In this document: positions 26,141-34,340 of the stretch, piece by piece
How positions within the stretch are numbered: position 1 is the first letter of the stretch
How the letters are laid out: the number at the start of each line of letters is the position of its first letter
From: JAKSCF01 sp028279945
GTDB lineage: Bacteria > Bacillota > Clostridia > Peptostreptococcales > JAAYPU01
DNA length: 64,000 nucleotides
NCBI GenBank assembly: GCA_028279945.1
Contig: JANQMT010000143.1
Span: forward strand, 32,668-96,667
Direction of reading: 5' to 3'
Notes under the pieces: model-generated
The model's input: only the letters and a program-made list of their open reading frames with translations
Database searches by the model: none
Told to the model about the DNA's origin: nothing
Translations under genes and position numbers: made by a program

Positions 26141-27391
26141 ATGAATAAAAAACAAAAAAGGAAAAGAAGATTTAAAAGGTTTGTCATGACATTGTTTTTT
26201 ACTGCCCTTGTTGTACTATTTATCTTAATATATTTTGTCCCTAATGTTGGAGAAACTTTTCATAAAACTCGTGTAGCAACTTATGATAATATTCAAATAA
26301 TGGACAACCTAGACTGCTATATTATTCGAGATGAAACGGTGTTTTTTTCTGAGCGAGAAGGGGCATTGAAATATTCTGTGGATGAAGGCGAGCGTGTAAA
26401 AAGGGGAAGTGAAGTCTTAAAAATACACATTGAAGATATTGATCCTACTACTGAGAGTAAGTTAGAAGTGATTAACCAGAGAATCGATAGACTTCAAAGC
26501 GGAGAAAATCTTTTTCAAAATGACATTACTAAAATAGATGAGCTCATTCAATTAAATATTGATGATTTAAGATTATTAAAAGATGAAAGCAATATTAAAG
26601 AGGCAAGAAAAATTGAAGAAAAGATTCAAAGATATATGGATAAAAAGAATATTATTATCAATAATACAGGTTTAAAAAACAGTAATATTGAAGTACTGGA
26701 GCAGGAAAGAAATTCTCTTCAAAATGTGATTAACCAATCGGTTATCTCTTGCAGGACCAATTATTCAGGTATCATCAGCTATTATATAGATGCTTATGAG
26801 AATGAACTGACCACTATGAATATGTACTTGTTAGACAAACAGGAGCTTGAAAAAATAGATGGACAGGTACAAGATACGGCTCGTGATAAAACCATGGCAA
26901 ATGAGCCCATTTATAAAGTTGTGAATAGTTCTGTATGGTTTGCAGCCGGATGGGTAGAATTAGATAAAGTTGAAAATTACATAAAAGGCAATTCAGTTTC
27001 CCTAAATTTACCTAATGGGCAGACGAAAGGCGTAATTTATGATATTATTATGGATGAAGAATATGCGTTGGTTTTAATCAAAATGAATCACTATTATCCC
27101 GAATTTTGGAAAATCAGGAAAATAAACACAGACATCATTGTAGCAGATTATGAAGGTTTAAAAATTGATAATGACAGCATCGTAGAATTAGATGGACAGA
27201 TAGGTGTATATATTGTAGATATTAATGGAGATTATAATTTTAAACCCATTAAAATAGTCGGTACCGACGGCAATAAAACAATTGTTGAAAGCGGCTACTA
27301 TTATACGCAAACTGAAAATGGCTTGGATAAGGTTAGAACCCTTAATCTATATGATGAAGTTTTAAGGAATGCCGATAAAAATACGCTTTAA
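26141..27391 (+). CDS. HlyD-like membrane-fusion/adaptor protein of the division cluster
   Basis: About 416 residues: a basic N-terminus, one membrane helix (residues 13-33), then an extracytoplasmic part with split biotinyl-lipoyl-like beta segments (residues 70-95 and 200-230) around a helical hairpin (100-190), the HlyD/adaptor layout. GGGGG at 26129-26133 sets the ATG at 26141, although the frame is open back to 26090 through the repeat array. It occupies the place before yggS where Bacillus has ylmD. A role in envelope assembly is inferred from location. Confidence 0.7.
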   Translation: MNKKQKRKRRFKRFVMTLFFTALVVLFILIYFVPNVGETFHKTRVATYDNIQIMDNLDCYIIRDETVFFSEREGALKYSVDEGERVKRGSEVLKIHIEDIDPTTESKLEVINQRIDRLQSGENLFQNDITKIDELIQLNIDDLRLLKDESNIKEARKIEEKIQRYMDKKNIIINNTGLKNSNIEVLEQERNSLQNVINQSVISCRTNYSGIISYYIDAYENELTTMNMYLLDKQELEKIDGQVQDTARDKTMANEPIYKVVNSSVWFAAGWVELDKVENYIKGNSVSLNLPNGQTKGVIYDIIMDEEYALVLIKMNHYYPEFWKIRKINTDIIVADYEGLKIDNDSIVELDGQIGVYIVDINGDYNFKPIKIVGTDGNKTIVESGYYYTQTENGLDKVRTLNLYDEVLRNADKNTL

Positions 27392-27449
27392 ACAGTAGAT
27401 TTTTGTAATTTATCGTGAATAATCCGGGTTTAAATAAGGCAGGTAGAAG

Positions 27450-28139
27450 ATGAGTACAATAGAAAATAATTTCAAAAGAATACAAAACCAAATTCATCAA
27501 TGTTGTGAAAAAAACGGAATAGATTATAATAATATTAAGTTAATTGCTGTAACCAAGACAAGAAATGCCGATGAAATAAATAGGGCCGTACAAGCGGGTG
27601 CTTTAGATATCGGTGAAAATAAAGTACAAGAAATAATGGACAAACACCAAGACGTATTACCCGTTCAATGGCATATGATAGGACATTTGCAAACCAATAA
27701 AGTTAAGTATATTATAGATAAAGTACATATGATTCATTCTTTGGACAGCTTGAAGCTGGCAGAAGAGATCAACAAAAGAGCAAAACAGCATCATAAAGTC
27801 ATGGATGTTTTAGTACAAGTGAATGCGGCAGAAGAAGAAAGCAAGTATGGGTTGACCATAAAAGATAGCAGGTCATTTATTGAAACCCTTCAGCGATATG
27901 AGAATATTCACGTAAAAGGTCTCATGACCATAGCTCCTTTTGTGGAAAATTCAGAAAATGTAAGAAAATATTTTAGGCAAATGAAGCAGCTGTTTGATGA
28001 TTGCAAAGATTTAGTGTCTGGTAATGTTACCATGCAATATTTATCTATGGGGATGACCAATGATTTTGAAGTAGCAATTGAAGAAGGTGCAAATATGATT
28101 CGTATTGGTACTGCAGTATTTGGGCCAAGAAATTATTAG
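27450..28139 (+). CDS. yggS: YggS/YlmE-family PLP-binding protein
   Basis: 229 residues, single alanine-racemase-like barrel. The PLP lysine lies in LIAVTKT, with GENKVQE and the phosphate-binding SMGMTNDFEVAI and RIGTAVFG segments. These proteins keep pyridoxal phosphate pools balanced and have no known catalytic turnover. First of the conserved yggS-sepF-ylmG-ylmH-divIVA series. Confidence 0.94.
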   Translation: MSTIENNFKRIQNQIHQCCEKNGIDYNNIKLIAVTKTRNADEINRAVQAGALDIGENKVQEIMDKHQDVLPVQWHMIGHLQTNKVKYIIDKVHMIHSLDSLKLAEEINKRAKQHHKVMDVLVQVNAAEEESKYGLTIKDSRSFIETLQRYENIHVKGLMTIAPFVENSENVRKYFRQMKQLFDDCKDLVSGNVTMQYLSMGMTNDFEVAIEEGANMIRIGTAVFGPRNY

Positions 28140-28155
28140 GGATGGAGGAATAAAT

Positions 28156-28599
28156 GTGGGAGACGGATTCTTTGATAAAATGAAGTACCTGGTAGGATTA
28201 GACGGTGAAGAGATAGAAGAAGAGTCACACAAAGATCAGAGAAGAAATGAAAAACAATATGGCGCACCTATTATGCCAAAGGATAATAATCGAGTGATTA
28301 ACTTACATCAATCCAAAAAGCAGATGAAACTTATTTTACTGGAACCTCAGAGCTTTGATGAGTGTCCTAAGATTGTGGATAATCTTAAAAACAGAAAACC
28401 TGTTATACTCAATCTTGAGAAGTTAGATGCCGACTTAGCAAGAAAAGTTTTTGACTTTATTAGCGGGGCTGTATATGCGTTGGATGGGAATGTTCAAAAG
28501 GTGGCAAATAATATATTTCTTTTTGCTCCTGATAATGTTGATGTTTTAGGTAATATAGAAAATGTATTAACAAAAGACGAATTTAGTCCTTGGAGGTAA
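28156..28599 (+). CDS. sepF: cell division protein SepF
   Basis: 147 residues from a GTG with GGAGG seven bases upstream. An N-terminal amphipathic membrane-binding helix (GFFDKMKYLVGL), a linker, then the conserved DUF552 core (KPVILNLEKLDADLARKVFDFISGAVYAL). SepF rings tether FtsZ to the membrane. Overlaps the ribosome site of the next gene. Confidence 0.93.
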   Translation: MGDGFFDKMKYLVGLDGEEIEEESHKDQRRNEKQYGAPIMPKDNNRVINLHQSKKQMKLILLEPQSFDECPKIVDNLKNRKPVILNLEKLDADLARKVFDFISGAVYALDGNVQKVANNIFLFAPDNVDVLGNIENVLTKDEFSPWR

Positions 28600-28604
28600 A
28601 CAAT

Positions 28605-28883
28605 ATGTGGATGATATTAAGAACTGTAGACATGCTTTTTGAAGTGCTGTATTGGTTAATTATTATAAGAATTATACTGTCATGGGTTATAAGAGATCCT
28701 TATAACAAGTATTATGCAATGCTTGGGCAAATTACAGAACCAATACTGGCGCCGTTTAGGAATTTGTTAAACAGATTTGGAGCAGGGAGAACAGGTTTGG
28801 ATTTCTCACCTATAGTAGCACTTTTGGCTTTAAGATTTTTGAAATCCATTATCATTAATTTGCTGATTACAATAGGATATTAA
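28605..28883 (+). CDS. ylmG: YggT/YlmG-family membrane protein
   Basis: 92 residues with two membrane helices around the conserved SWVIRDPYNKYYAMLGQITEPILAPFR linker. GGAGG at 28592-28596 sits in the sepF stop region. Family proteins influence nucleoid and cell-division organisation; mechanism not settled. Confidence 0.92.
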   Translation: MWMILRTVDMLFEVLYWLIIIRIILSWVIRDPYNKYYAMLGQITEPILAPFRNLLNRFGAGRTGLDFSPIVALLALRFLKSIIINLLITIGY

Positions 28884-28885
28884 GC

Positions 28886-29638
28886 ATGCCAAAAAATGCC
28901 GACAAAGAAATAATAGATAAAATAAAAGGTAAAGCAACTTTGTGCGAAAAAAAAGGGATTGTTGCTTTTACTGATTTTTTAGATCCGATTCAATTAGAAA
29001 CGGGAAAAGCATTGGCAAAACCCTTAATGGACACTTCTTGCTTTTCTTTTGGAGGATATGAAGATTCAGAACGAAACATTTTAATCTTTCATCCTTATTA
29101 TGTGGAAAGAGAAAAAATAGAATACCCTATAAAAGCCATAAGTATTCACAACAAGACTTCATCTTTTCAACATAGAAGTGTACTTGGGGCTATTTTAGGT
29201 TTAGGATTAAAAAGAGAAAAAATTGGAGATATTCTTATTGACAATCATCGTGCAGATGTTATTTTATATAAAGAGGCTGCTGAGGTTGTTTTACTTTTTT
29301 TAAATAAAGTGGGCAATCAAAATGTAACCTGCCAAGAAATATCTTTTGAGCAGATGAATACCAAAAGTATTCAGTATAAATGGATTCATGCAACCGTGGC
29401 TTCATTAAGAGTAGATGCTATAATAAGCTGTGGCTTTGGACAATCAAGACGTAACTCAAGTGAGTTTTTAAAATCAGGACGTGTAAAGGTCAATTACAAA
29501 GAAATAGACAGCCCGGGATATCTGTTAAAGGAAGGTGATCAGGTTTCTGTAAGAGGAAAAGGAAGAGTTCTGCTTGAGAAAGTGGATGGCTTAACAAAAA
29601 AAGAACGCATTAAAGTGGTGATAAGAAGGGTATTATAA
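28886..29638 (+). CDS. ylmH: YlmH-type S4-domain RNA-binding protein
   Basis: 250 residues with a C-terminal S4 domain (SSEFLKSGRVKVNYKEIDSPGYLLKEGDQVSVRGKGRV, about 190-235) and the YlmH N-terminal domain. YlmH proteins bind 50S subunits carrying peptidyl-tRNA and act in ribosome rescue. Two bases separate it from ylmG. The RqcH gene of the related rescue pathway is at 36661. Confidence 0.9.
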   Translation: MPKNADKEIIDKIKGKATLCEKKGIVAFTDFLDPIQLETGKALAKPLMDTSCFSFGGYEDSERNILIFHPYYVEREKIEYPIKAISIHNKTSSFQHRSVLGAILGLGLKREKIGDILIDNHRADVILYKEAAEVVLLFLNKVGNQNVTCQEISFEQMNTKSIQYKWIHATVASLRVDAIISCGFGQSRRNSSEFLKSGRVKVNYKEIDSPGYLLKEGDQVSVRGKGRVLLEKVDGLTKKERIKVVIRRVL

Positions 29639-29672
29639 TAGTAAGTTAAACTTATGAAAGGATGATGATACT

Positions 29673-30140
29673 GTGATTATGCCTTTGGATATACAAAACA
29701 AACAATTCAGCAAAAGCATGAGAGGGTATAAAGAAGAAGATGTCGATCAGTTTTTGGATTTATTGACATTGGATTATGAGAAAGTCATTGAAGAAAACCA
29801 TGGATTAAAAGAAAAACTTGTTGAAATGAAGAAGGAGCTGCAAACCTATAAAGAGCAAGAAGAGTCTATTAAGGAAACATTGGAAACCGCAAAGCAAATG
29901 ATGAGTGATATCTCTGAAAGTGCTGAAAAAAGAGCAGAATTGATTTTAAAAAATGCGGAGTTGGATGCCGAACGTATGATTAAAGAAGCCAAAGCAACCA
30001 CTGCAAAAATATTTGAAGAACATGAGGATGCTAAAAATAGAATCCATATTTTTACCACCAGATATAAAAACCTTCTGGAATCAGAGCTTGAAAGATTTAA
30101 TACAATCGGTTCAGAATTGTTTGATGAGCATACGTTATAA
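29673..30140 (+). CDS. divIVA: DivIVA-domain cell pole/septum protein
   Basis: 155 residues. The N-terminal lipid-binding domain is recognisable (PLDIQNKQFSKSMRGYKEEDVDQFLD), followed by long coiled coil. Start either the GTG at 29673 (11 bases after AAAGG) or the ATG at 29679; I kept the GTG for spacing. Localises to curved membrane at poles and septa. Confidence 0.92.
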   Translation: MIMPLDIQNKQFSKSMRGYKEEDVDQFLDLLTLDYEKVIEENHGLKEKLVEMKKELQTYKEQEESIKETLETAKQMMSDISESAEKRAELILKNAELDAERMIKEAKATTAKIFEEHEDAKNRIHIFTTRYKNLLESELERFNTIGSELFDEHTL

Positions 30141-30174
30141 TCAATATAGTGATCGTCATCGATGAGGTGAATTT

Positions 30175-30645
30175 ATGCCATTTTTTTTAATTATTGTACT
30201 TATTGTGCTAGACCAAATAACAAAATATATTGTTGTTGATAATATGGAGTTATATGAATCTATTCCAATCATTAAAGGGATTTTTCATATTACATATGCT
30301 CAGAATACAGGTGCTGCATTTAGTATTTTGCAGGATAAAGTGAGCTTTTTTATCATCGTAACGGTTATTGTGTCCATTGTCATTTTTTTTACTATGATTC
30401 GGTACTATAATCGCTTTGATAAAGTTTTGCTGTACAGCCTTGCCTTAATTCTTGCCGGAGCTATTGGTAATTTAATAGATCGAGTTCGCCTGCAGCATGT
30501 TACTGATTTTCTTGATTTTAGAATTTGGCCTATTTTTAATGTCGCAGATATGAGCGTTGTTTCAGGTGCATTCTTAATGGCATGGTATATGTTCTTTATA
30601 GAGCCCAAAAAAGAAAAAGCTAAAAAGGATGATCCCCTTGGATAA
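30175..30645 (+). CDS. lspA: lipoprotein signal peptidase (signal peptidase II)
   Basis: 156 residues, four membrane helices. The two aspartates of the active site lie in GNLIDRV and FNVADMS; NTGAAFSIL is also conserved. It cleaves lipoprotein signal peptides such as that expected for the BMP protein at the window start. Overlaps the next gene by eight bases. Confidence 0.95.
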   Translation: MPFFLIIVLIVLDQITKYIVVDNMELYESIPIIKGIFHITYAQNTGAAFSILQDKVSFFIIVTVIVSIVIFFTMIRYYNRFDKVLLYSLALILAGAIGNLIDRVRLQHVTDFLDFRIWPIFNVADMSVVSGAFLMAWYMFFIEPKKEKAKKDDPLG

Positions 30646-31555
30646 ACATGAGCTGATAATAGATCAGGAAGAAGACGGCACTCGGCTGGACCGTTTGCTG
30701 TCATTGAATATTGAGGAATTATCAAGAAACTATATTCAAAAGCTTATTGAAAAAGGCTCAGTGATGATTAATGGCGCCATAGAGCAATCAAAAAAATATA
30801 AGGTAAAAGCCAATGATCATATTGTTATTAGCATACCGGAGCCTGAGAAACTTGAGATAGATCCTGAGAACATTCCTCTTGAAATCATATATGAAGATAC
30901 GGATTTAGTCGTTGTGAATAAGCCAAAGGGTATGGTGGTACATCCTGCACCGGGTAATTATTCAAGCACAATGGTAAATGCATTGCTATATCATTGTGAT
31001 AACCTGTCCACGATTAATGGTGTTATTCGTCCGGGTATCGTTCATCGTATTGATAAGGATACCAGTGGATTGCTGGTGGTTGCTAAAAATAATAAAGCCC
31101 ATCATTCATTAGCAGAACAGCTAAAGGAGCATTCTATTAACCGTGTCTATCATGCTATTGCTTATGGTAACATAAAAAATGATGAAGGGACTATTCATTT
31201 ACCTATTGGCAGACATCCTGTTAATCGATTAAAGATGGCTGTAACCCGTCAAAATTCTAAAGAAGCGGTAACACACTACAAGGTGATTAAACGTTTTGGA
31301 GATTTTACATATATACAAGCAAAACTGGAAACAGGCCGGACCCATCAAATACGAGTCCACATGGCTTATATGCAGCATCCATTGTTAGGGGACATGGTAT
31401 ATGGACCTAAAAAACCTAAGTTTAAAATAGAAGGTCAATTATTACATGCAAAAGTATTAGGATTTAACCATCCTTCTACCCATAAATACTTAGAATTTGA
31501 TAGCCGCTTACCCAAGCATTTTCTTGATGCAATAAATAAAATTACTAGATTGTAG
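30638..31555 (+). CDS. RluD-family 23S rRNA pseudouridine synthase
   Basis: About 305 residues: N-terminal S4 domain (GTRLDRLLSLNIEELSRNYIQKLIEKG), then the catalytic domain with Asp in HRIDKDTSGLLVVAK. I place the start at the TTG 30638, nine bases after AAAGG; the ATG at 30629 overlaps that site. Family function is firm; the exact uridines modified are not certain. Confidence 0.92.
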   Translation: MDKHELIIDQEEDGTRLDRLLSLNIEELSRNYIQKLIEKGSVMINGAIEQSKKYKVKANDHIVISIPEPEKLEIDPENIPLEIIYEDTDLVVVNKPKGMVVHPAPGNYSSTMVNALLYHCDNLSTINGVIRPGIVHRIDKDTSGLLVVAKNNKAHHSLAEQLKEHSINRVYHAIAYGNIKNDEGTIHLPIGRHPVNRLKMAVTRQNSKEAVTHYKVIKRFGDFTYIQAKLETGRTHQIRVHMAYMQHPLLGDMVYGPKKPKFKIEGQLLHAKVLGFNHPSTHKYLEFDSRLPKHFLDAINKITRL

Positions 31556-31569
31556 AGAAGGTGAAGCAA

Positions 31570-32112
31570 TTGAAATTTAAGACTAAGATTATGGATGATG
31601 AATCTATAAGACGGGCTATAACTAGAATATCACATGAAATTCTAGAAAGAAATAAAGGAACCAATGATTTAGTTCTTGTTGGTATCAAAACAAGAGGTGT
31701 TCCTATTGCCAGAAGAATTGCATCTAAAATAGAAGAGTTTGAAGGCGTATCTTTGGATGTTGGTATTTTAGATATAACACTGTATCGTGATGACTTAGAA
31801 AAAGTAGATTATAATCCCATTATTAATAATACCATATTGAATTCCGATATTAATGGTAAAGTCGTGATTCTTGTAGATGATGTTATTTATACAGGACGTA
31901 CAGTAAGAGCGGCTATGGATGCTATTATTGATTATGGCAGACCCAGTGCCATTTTACTGGCAGTATTGGTGGATAGAGGGCACAAAGAACTGCCTATTCG
32001 ACCGGATTTTGTTGGGAAAAATGTCCCTACTTCTAAATCCGAAGTAGTAGATGTTCATTTTGAAGAAACGGATGGCTTAGATGAAGTCATTATCAGTGAA
32101 TTAGAAATGTAA
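31570..32112 (+). CDS. pyrR: bifunctional pyrimidine operon regulator/uracil phosphoribosyltransferase PyrR
   Basis: About 180 residues. The PRPP loop VILVDDVIYTGRT and the PyrR-specific LGITLYRDDL-like segment (LDITLYRDDL) are present. PyrR binds pyrimidine mRNA leaders in response to UMP. The TTG at 31570 follows AAGGTG at five bases; a GTG at 31561 is the alternative. No pyr operon follows in this window, so it would act in trans. Confidence 0.93.
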   Translation: MKFKTKIMDDESIRRAITRISHEILERNKGTNDLVLVGIKTRGVPIARRIASKIEEFEGVSLDVGILDITLYRDDLEKVDYNPIINNTILNSDINGKVVILVDDVIYTGRTVRAAMDAIIDYGRPSAILLAVLVDRGHKELPIRPDFVGKNVPTSKSEVVDVHFEETDGLDEVIISELEM

Positions 32113-32198
32113 TTATAAAATCTTCGCTAATGGGTGCTGTGCTATCGGTTACAACGTGTTTAAAGTTAAATCAATATAGAAATAGGTGATATCAAAAA

Positions 32199-32222
32199 GT
32201 TGCATGTAGATGCAATTTTTTT
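32199..32222 (+). terminator. terminator after pyrR
   Basis: GTTGCAT (32199-32205) pairs with ATGCAAT (32210-32216) around a GTAG tetraloop and is followed by a run of Ts. Confidence 0.8.
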
Positions 32223-32289
32223 AATTTTGATTATAGACAAATATTTACACACCTGCATTCAATTGCAATGTATCATGTCTTTAGTATGA

Positions 32290-32328
32290 AGCGGAGGAAA
32301 ATAATAAATTTTTCTCCGCTTTATGTTT
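32290..32328. terminator. hairpin between convergent pyrR and phosphoribosyltransferase genes
   Basis: 12-bp stem (32290-32301 with 32309-32320, one G-T pair) and a 7-nt loop, T-rich on the plus side. It lies right behind the stop codon of the minus-strand gene and probably insulates both directions. Confidence 0.65.
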
Positions 32329-32871
32329 TTATGATTCAAATAACGGTAAATATTCTAAGAAAATAATATCATCTCTTTTTGCAGCTTCACCTTCTGCTAA
32401 AATAGCTGCCTTTGCTGCAACGATTCCACCTGCCGCCTCTACAAGACGTTCTATGGCCAGGAGTGATTCGCCTGTGCTAATGACATCGTCAATGATGGCC
32501 ACACGTTTTCCTTTTATATAGGCGGCATCTTTTTGATCAAGACATAATAATTGCTTTTTTTGTGTGGTGATGGATGCCACTTCATCAATGATGGGGGTAT
32601 CCATATAAGGCTTTATACTTTTTCGAGCTACTATATAATTTTTCATCTCCAACAGCCTTGATATTTCAAATACCAGCGGAATACCTTTGGCTTCTGCCGT
32701 TATTAAAACATCCACTTTTGGCAGCTTTTTCACCAATGCGTCTGCTGTAGCACATACTAACTCTGTATCACCGAGGATAACAAAACTGGCAATGCTTAAA
32801 GCGTCAGTGATTTTAATAATAGGAAGCTCCCGTGTAATATTTCCAATTTCTAATGTATATGTTTTATCCAT
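32329..32871 (-). CDS. purine phosphoribosyltransferase (adenine/xanthine type)
   Basis: 180 residues with the PRPP-binding motif VAIIDDVISTGES and an adenine-phosphoribosyltransferase-like N-terminal half (EAKGIPLVFEISRLLEMKNYIVARKS). It would salvage a purine base to its nucleotide. Second gene of a minus-strand operon headed by a guanine-type riboswitch, behind the permease at 32890; that points to guanine, hypoxanthine or xanthine rather than adenine. GGAGG precedes the ATG. Confidence 0.85.
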   Translation of the reverse strand: MDKTYTLEIGNITRELPIIKITDALSIASFVILGDTELVCATADALVKKLPKVDVLITAEAKGIPLVFEISRLLEMKNYIVARKSIKPYMDTPIIDEVASITTQKKQLLCLDQKDAAYIKGKRVAIIDDVISTGESLLAIERLVEAAGGIVAAKAAILAEGEAAKRDDIIFLEYLPLFES

Positions 32872-32889
32872 TTTAAAACCTCCAATAGG

Positions 32890-33957
32890 TTACATACCTA
32901 GCGCTGCAGCTAATATTTTAATGATCAAGCCGGATAACATACCTAAAAATGGATCCGTAATAGCGGTTACGACCATCGTAACACCACCTACAATTGAGCC
33001 GCCGGGAATATTGCCGCCGGCCATTGCAGCAGCAGCGTTAATGGGTACCGTTACAATAGCTCCTAATACAAATAAAAATCCAGCTATAGACTCACTGGGG
33101 ATGTATTTGGCTATCTTAGGCAGTAAGCCTGCAAACAATATGATGGCCATGATACTCATCATCAATACACCAGATAACACCGGATTCGGTGCACTTCCGG
33201 TAGCTGAAATAATAGATTCAACAGGTGCTCCGCCAAAAAGTGAAGATGCCATGTCAGCTAAACTGCTGTAGATAGATAAATGATCTATGTTGACATCACT
33301 TTGTGCGATTGATCCTGTGATCTTTCCAAAAGCAATATTTGCGCCTATGTTAAGGCACACCATGGCAAGAGCACCTCTAAGAATATTGATGGTCATGGTA
33401 GGTTTTTGAAGGACTATTTTTTCCCGTTCCGGAATCTGAATATCAGACTTGTGTTTAAGTATCATAGATGTAATGCTGGATAGGATAACGGATAGAACGA
33501 TGGTATATACCAAATCTGTAGTCAGCATGTAAGTAATGAATGCGGTGCATAAGGAAACAGCACCTACTATTTTATTTTTCCTTGCCATATCAATTGAAAC
33601 CCTTGCAAGCATAATACCTACACCTGCCATCATGCCGTTGGTAATAACAGGTCCAATAAATGCGACAATTTGCTCCAATAGTCCTAATATACCGATTATT
33701 GCCATTATGGCTGCACCAAAGAAAATCATCGAAAGACGTTCTTTCATATTTTTTCCCATAGTACCTGCAAGTGTAATGGTTTCTGCTTGAAAAGATATGG
33801 GTGCTACCGAGTTAAATAATAGACAACCAATTGCACCTACAATAAATGCAAAAGCTGTAGGTACGGAAGCAAATCCAAATGATAGTGCTAATAATCCTTG
33901 TGGCAATCCGTTAAGAATGACACCTAATGCTGCGAGTAAGTCTTTTAAAATATCCAT
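32890..33957 (-). CDS. putative purine base permease (NCS2/SLC23-like)
   Basis: 355 residues with about ten membrane segments and SLC23-like GNIPGGSIVGG and SFQAETITLAG stretches. It is shorter than common xanthine/uracil permeases (430 or so), and I assign the family with reserve. The function is supported by its position directly after the purine riboswitch and before a purine phosphoribosyltransferase gene. AAGGAG lies eight bases ahead of the ATG on the minus strand. Confidence 0.75.
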   Translation of the reverse strand: MDILKDLLAALGVILNGLPQGLLALSFGFASVPTAFAFIVGAIGCLLFNSVAPISFQAETITLAGTMGKNMKERLSMIFFGAAIMAIIGILGLLEQIVAFIGPVITNGMMAGVGIMLARVSIDMARKNKIVGAVSLCTAFITYMLTTDLVYTIVLSVILSSITSMILKHKSDIQIPEREKIVLQKPTMTINILRGALAMVCLNIGANIAFGKITGSIAQSDVNIDHLSIYSSLADMASSLFGGAPVESIISATGSAPNPVLSGVLMMSIMAIILFAGLLPKIAKYIPSESIAGFLFVLGAIVTVPINAAAAMAGGNIPGGSIVGGVTMVVTAITDPFLGMLSGLIIKILAAALGM

Positions 33958-34079
33958 TTGCTATTCTCCTTTTCTTGGTACTCTCATAACAAGATAGCAG
34001 AAATATTAAGTTTTCTTAGGTGAGATTAAAGGTTGATATTTTGGTATTAAATAAAGAATAGATAGGTTTCACCTGAAAT

Positions 34080-34156
34080 GTTCACCCATAGTTAGGTAAT
34101 TTACGGTTACCTTGTAGAGACTCTCGGGCCATATTACCGAGAATATATGAGAGTAA
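34080..34156 (-). ncRNA. purine riboswitch, guanine class
   Basis: On the minus strand the aptamer reads from CTCATATATTCTCGG through the L2/L3 kissing-loop arms (GGTAATATGGCC and GTAACCGTAAATTACC) to CTAACTATGGGTGA. The base just before the final TATG is C, the equivalent of C74 that pairs with guanine; adenine riboswitches have U. Downstream, AGGTGA and TCACCT segments (34066-34071 and 34017-34022) can form an off-switch hairpin before the permease gene. Confidence 0.9.
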
Positions 34157-34168
34157 GTTTACGAGAAA

Positions 34169-34197
34169 AATATAACAGAAAAAACGATATATATCAA
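34169..34197 (-). promoter_or_regulatory. promoter of the riboswitch-permease-phosphoribosyltransferase operon
   Basis: On the minus strand TTGATA (34197-34192) and TATATT (34174-34169) are exactly 17 bases apart, and transcription would begin just before the aptamer. Confidence 0.75.
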
Positions 34198-34340
34198 CAA
34201 AAATTTTATTTTTTTTAATTGGAGTAGTAGTGAATTTTCCGACAAATTCTGTTTTTTGATTTACCCAGTACTTATTTTTATATATAATTATTTATATTAA
34301 TAACATTTTTTACTAAAGCTCATGTAAAAGGGGTGGTGGG

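Noticed and set aside
32687..33271. 194-residue plus-strand frame across the permease and phosphoribosyltransferase genes
   Set aside because: Antisense to two clear genes; its residues are those expected from reversed membrane-protein codons.
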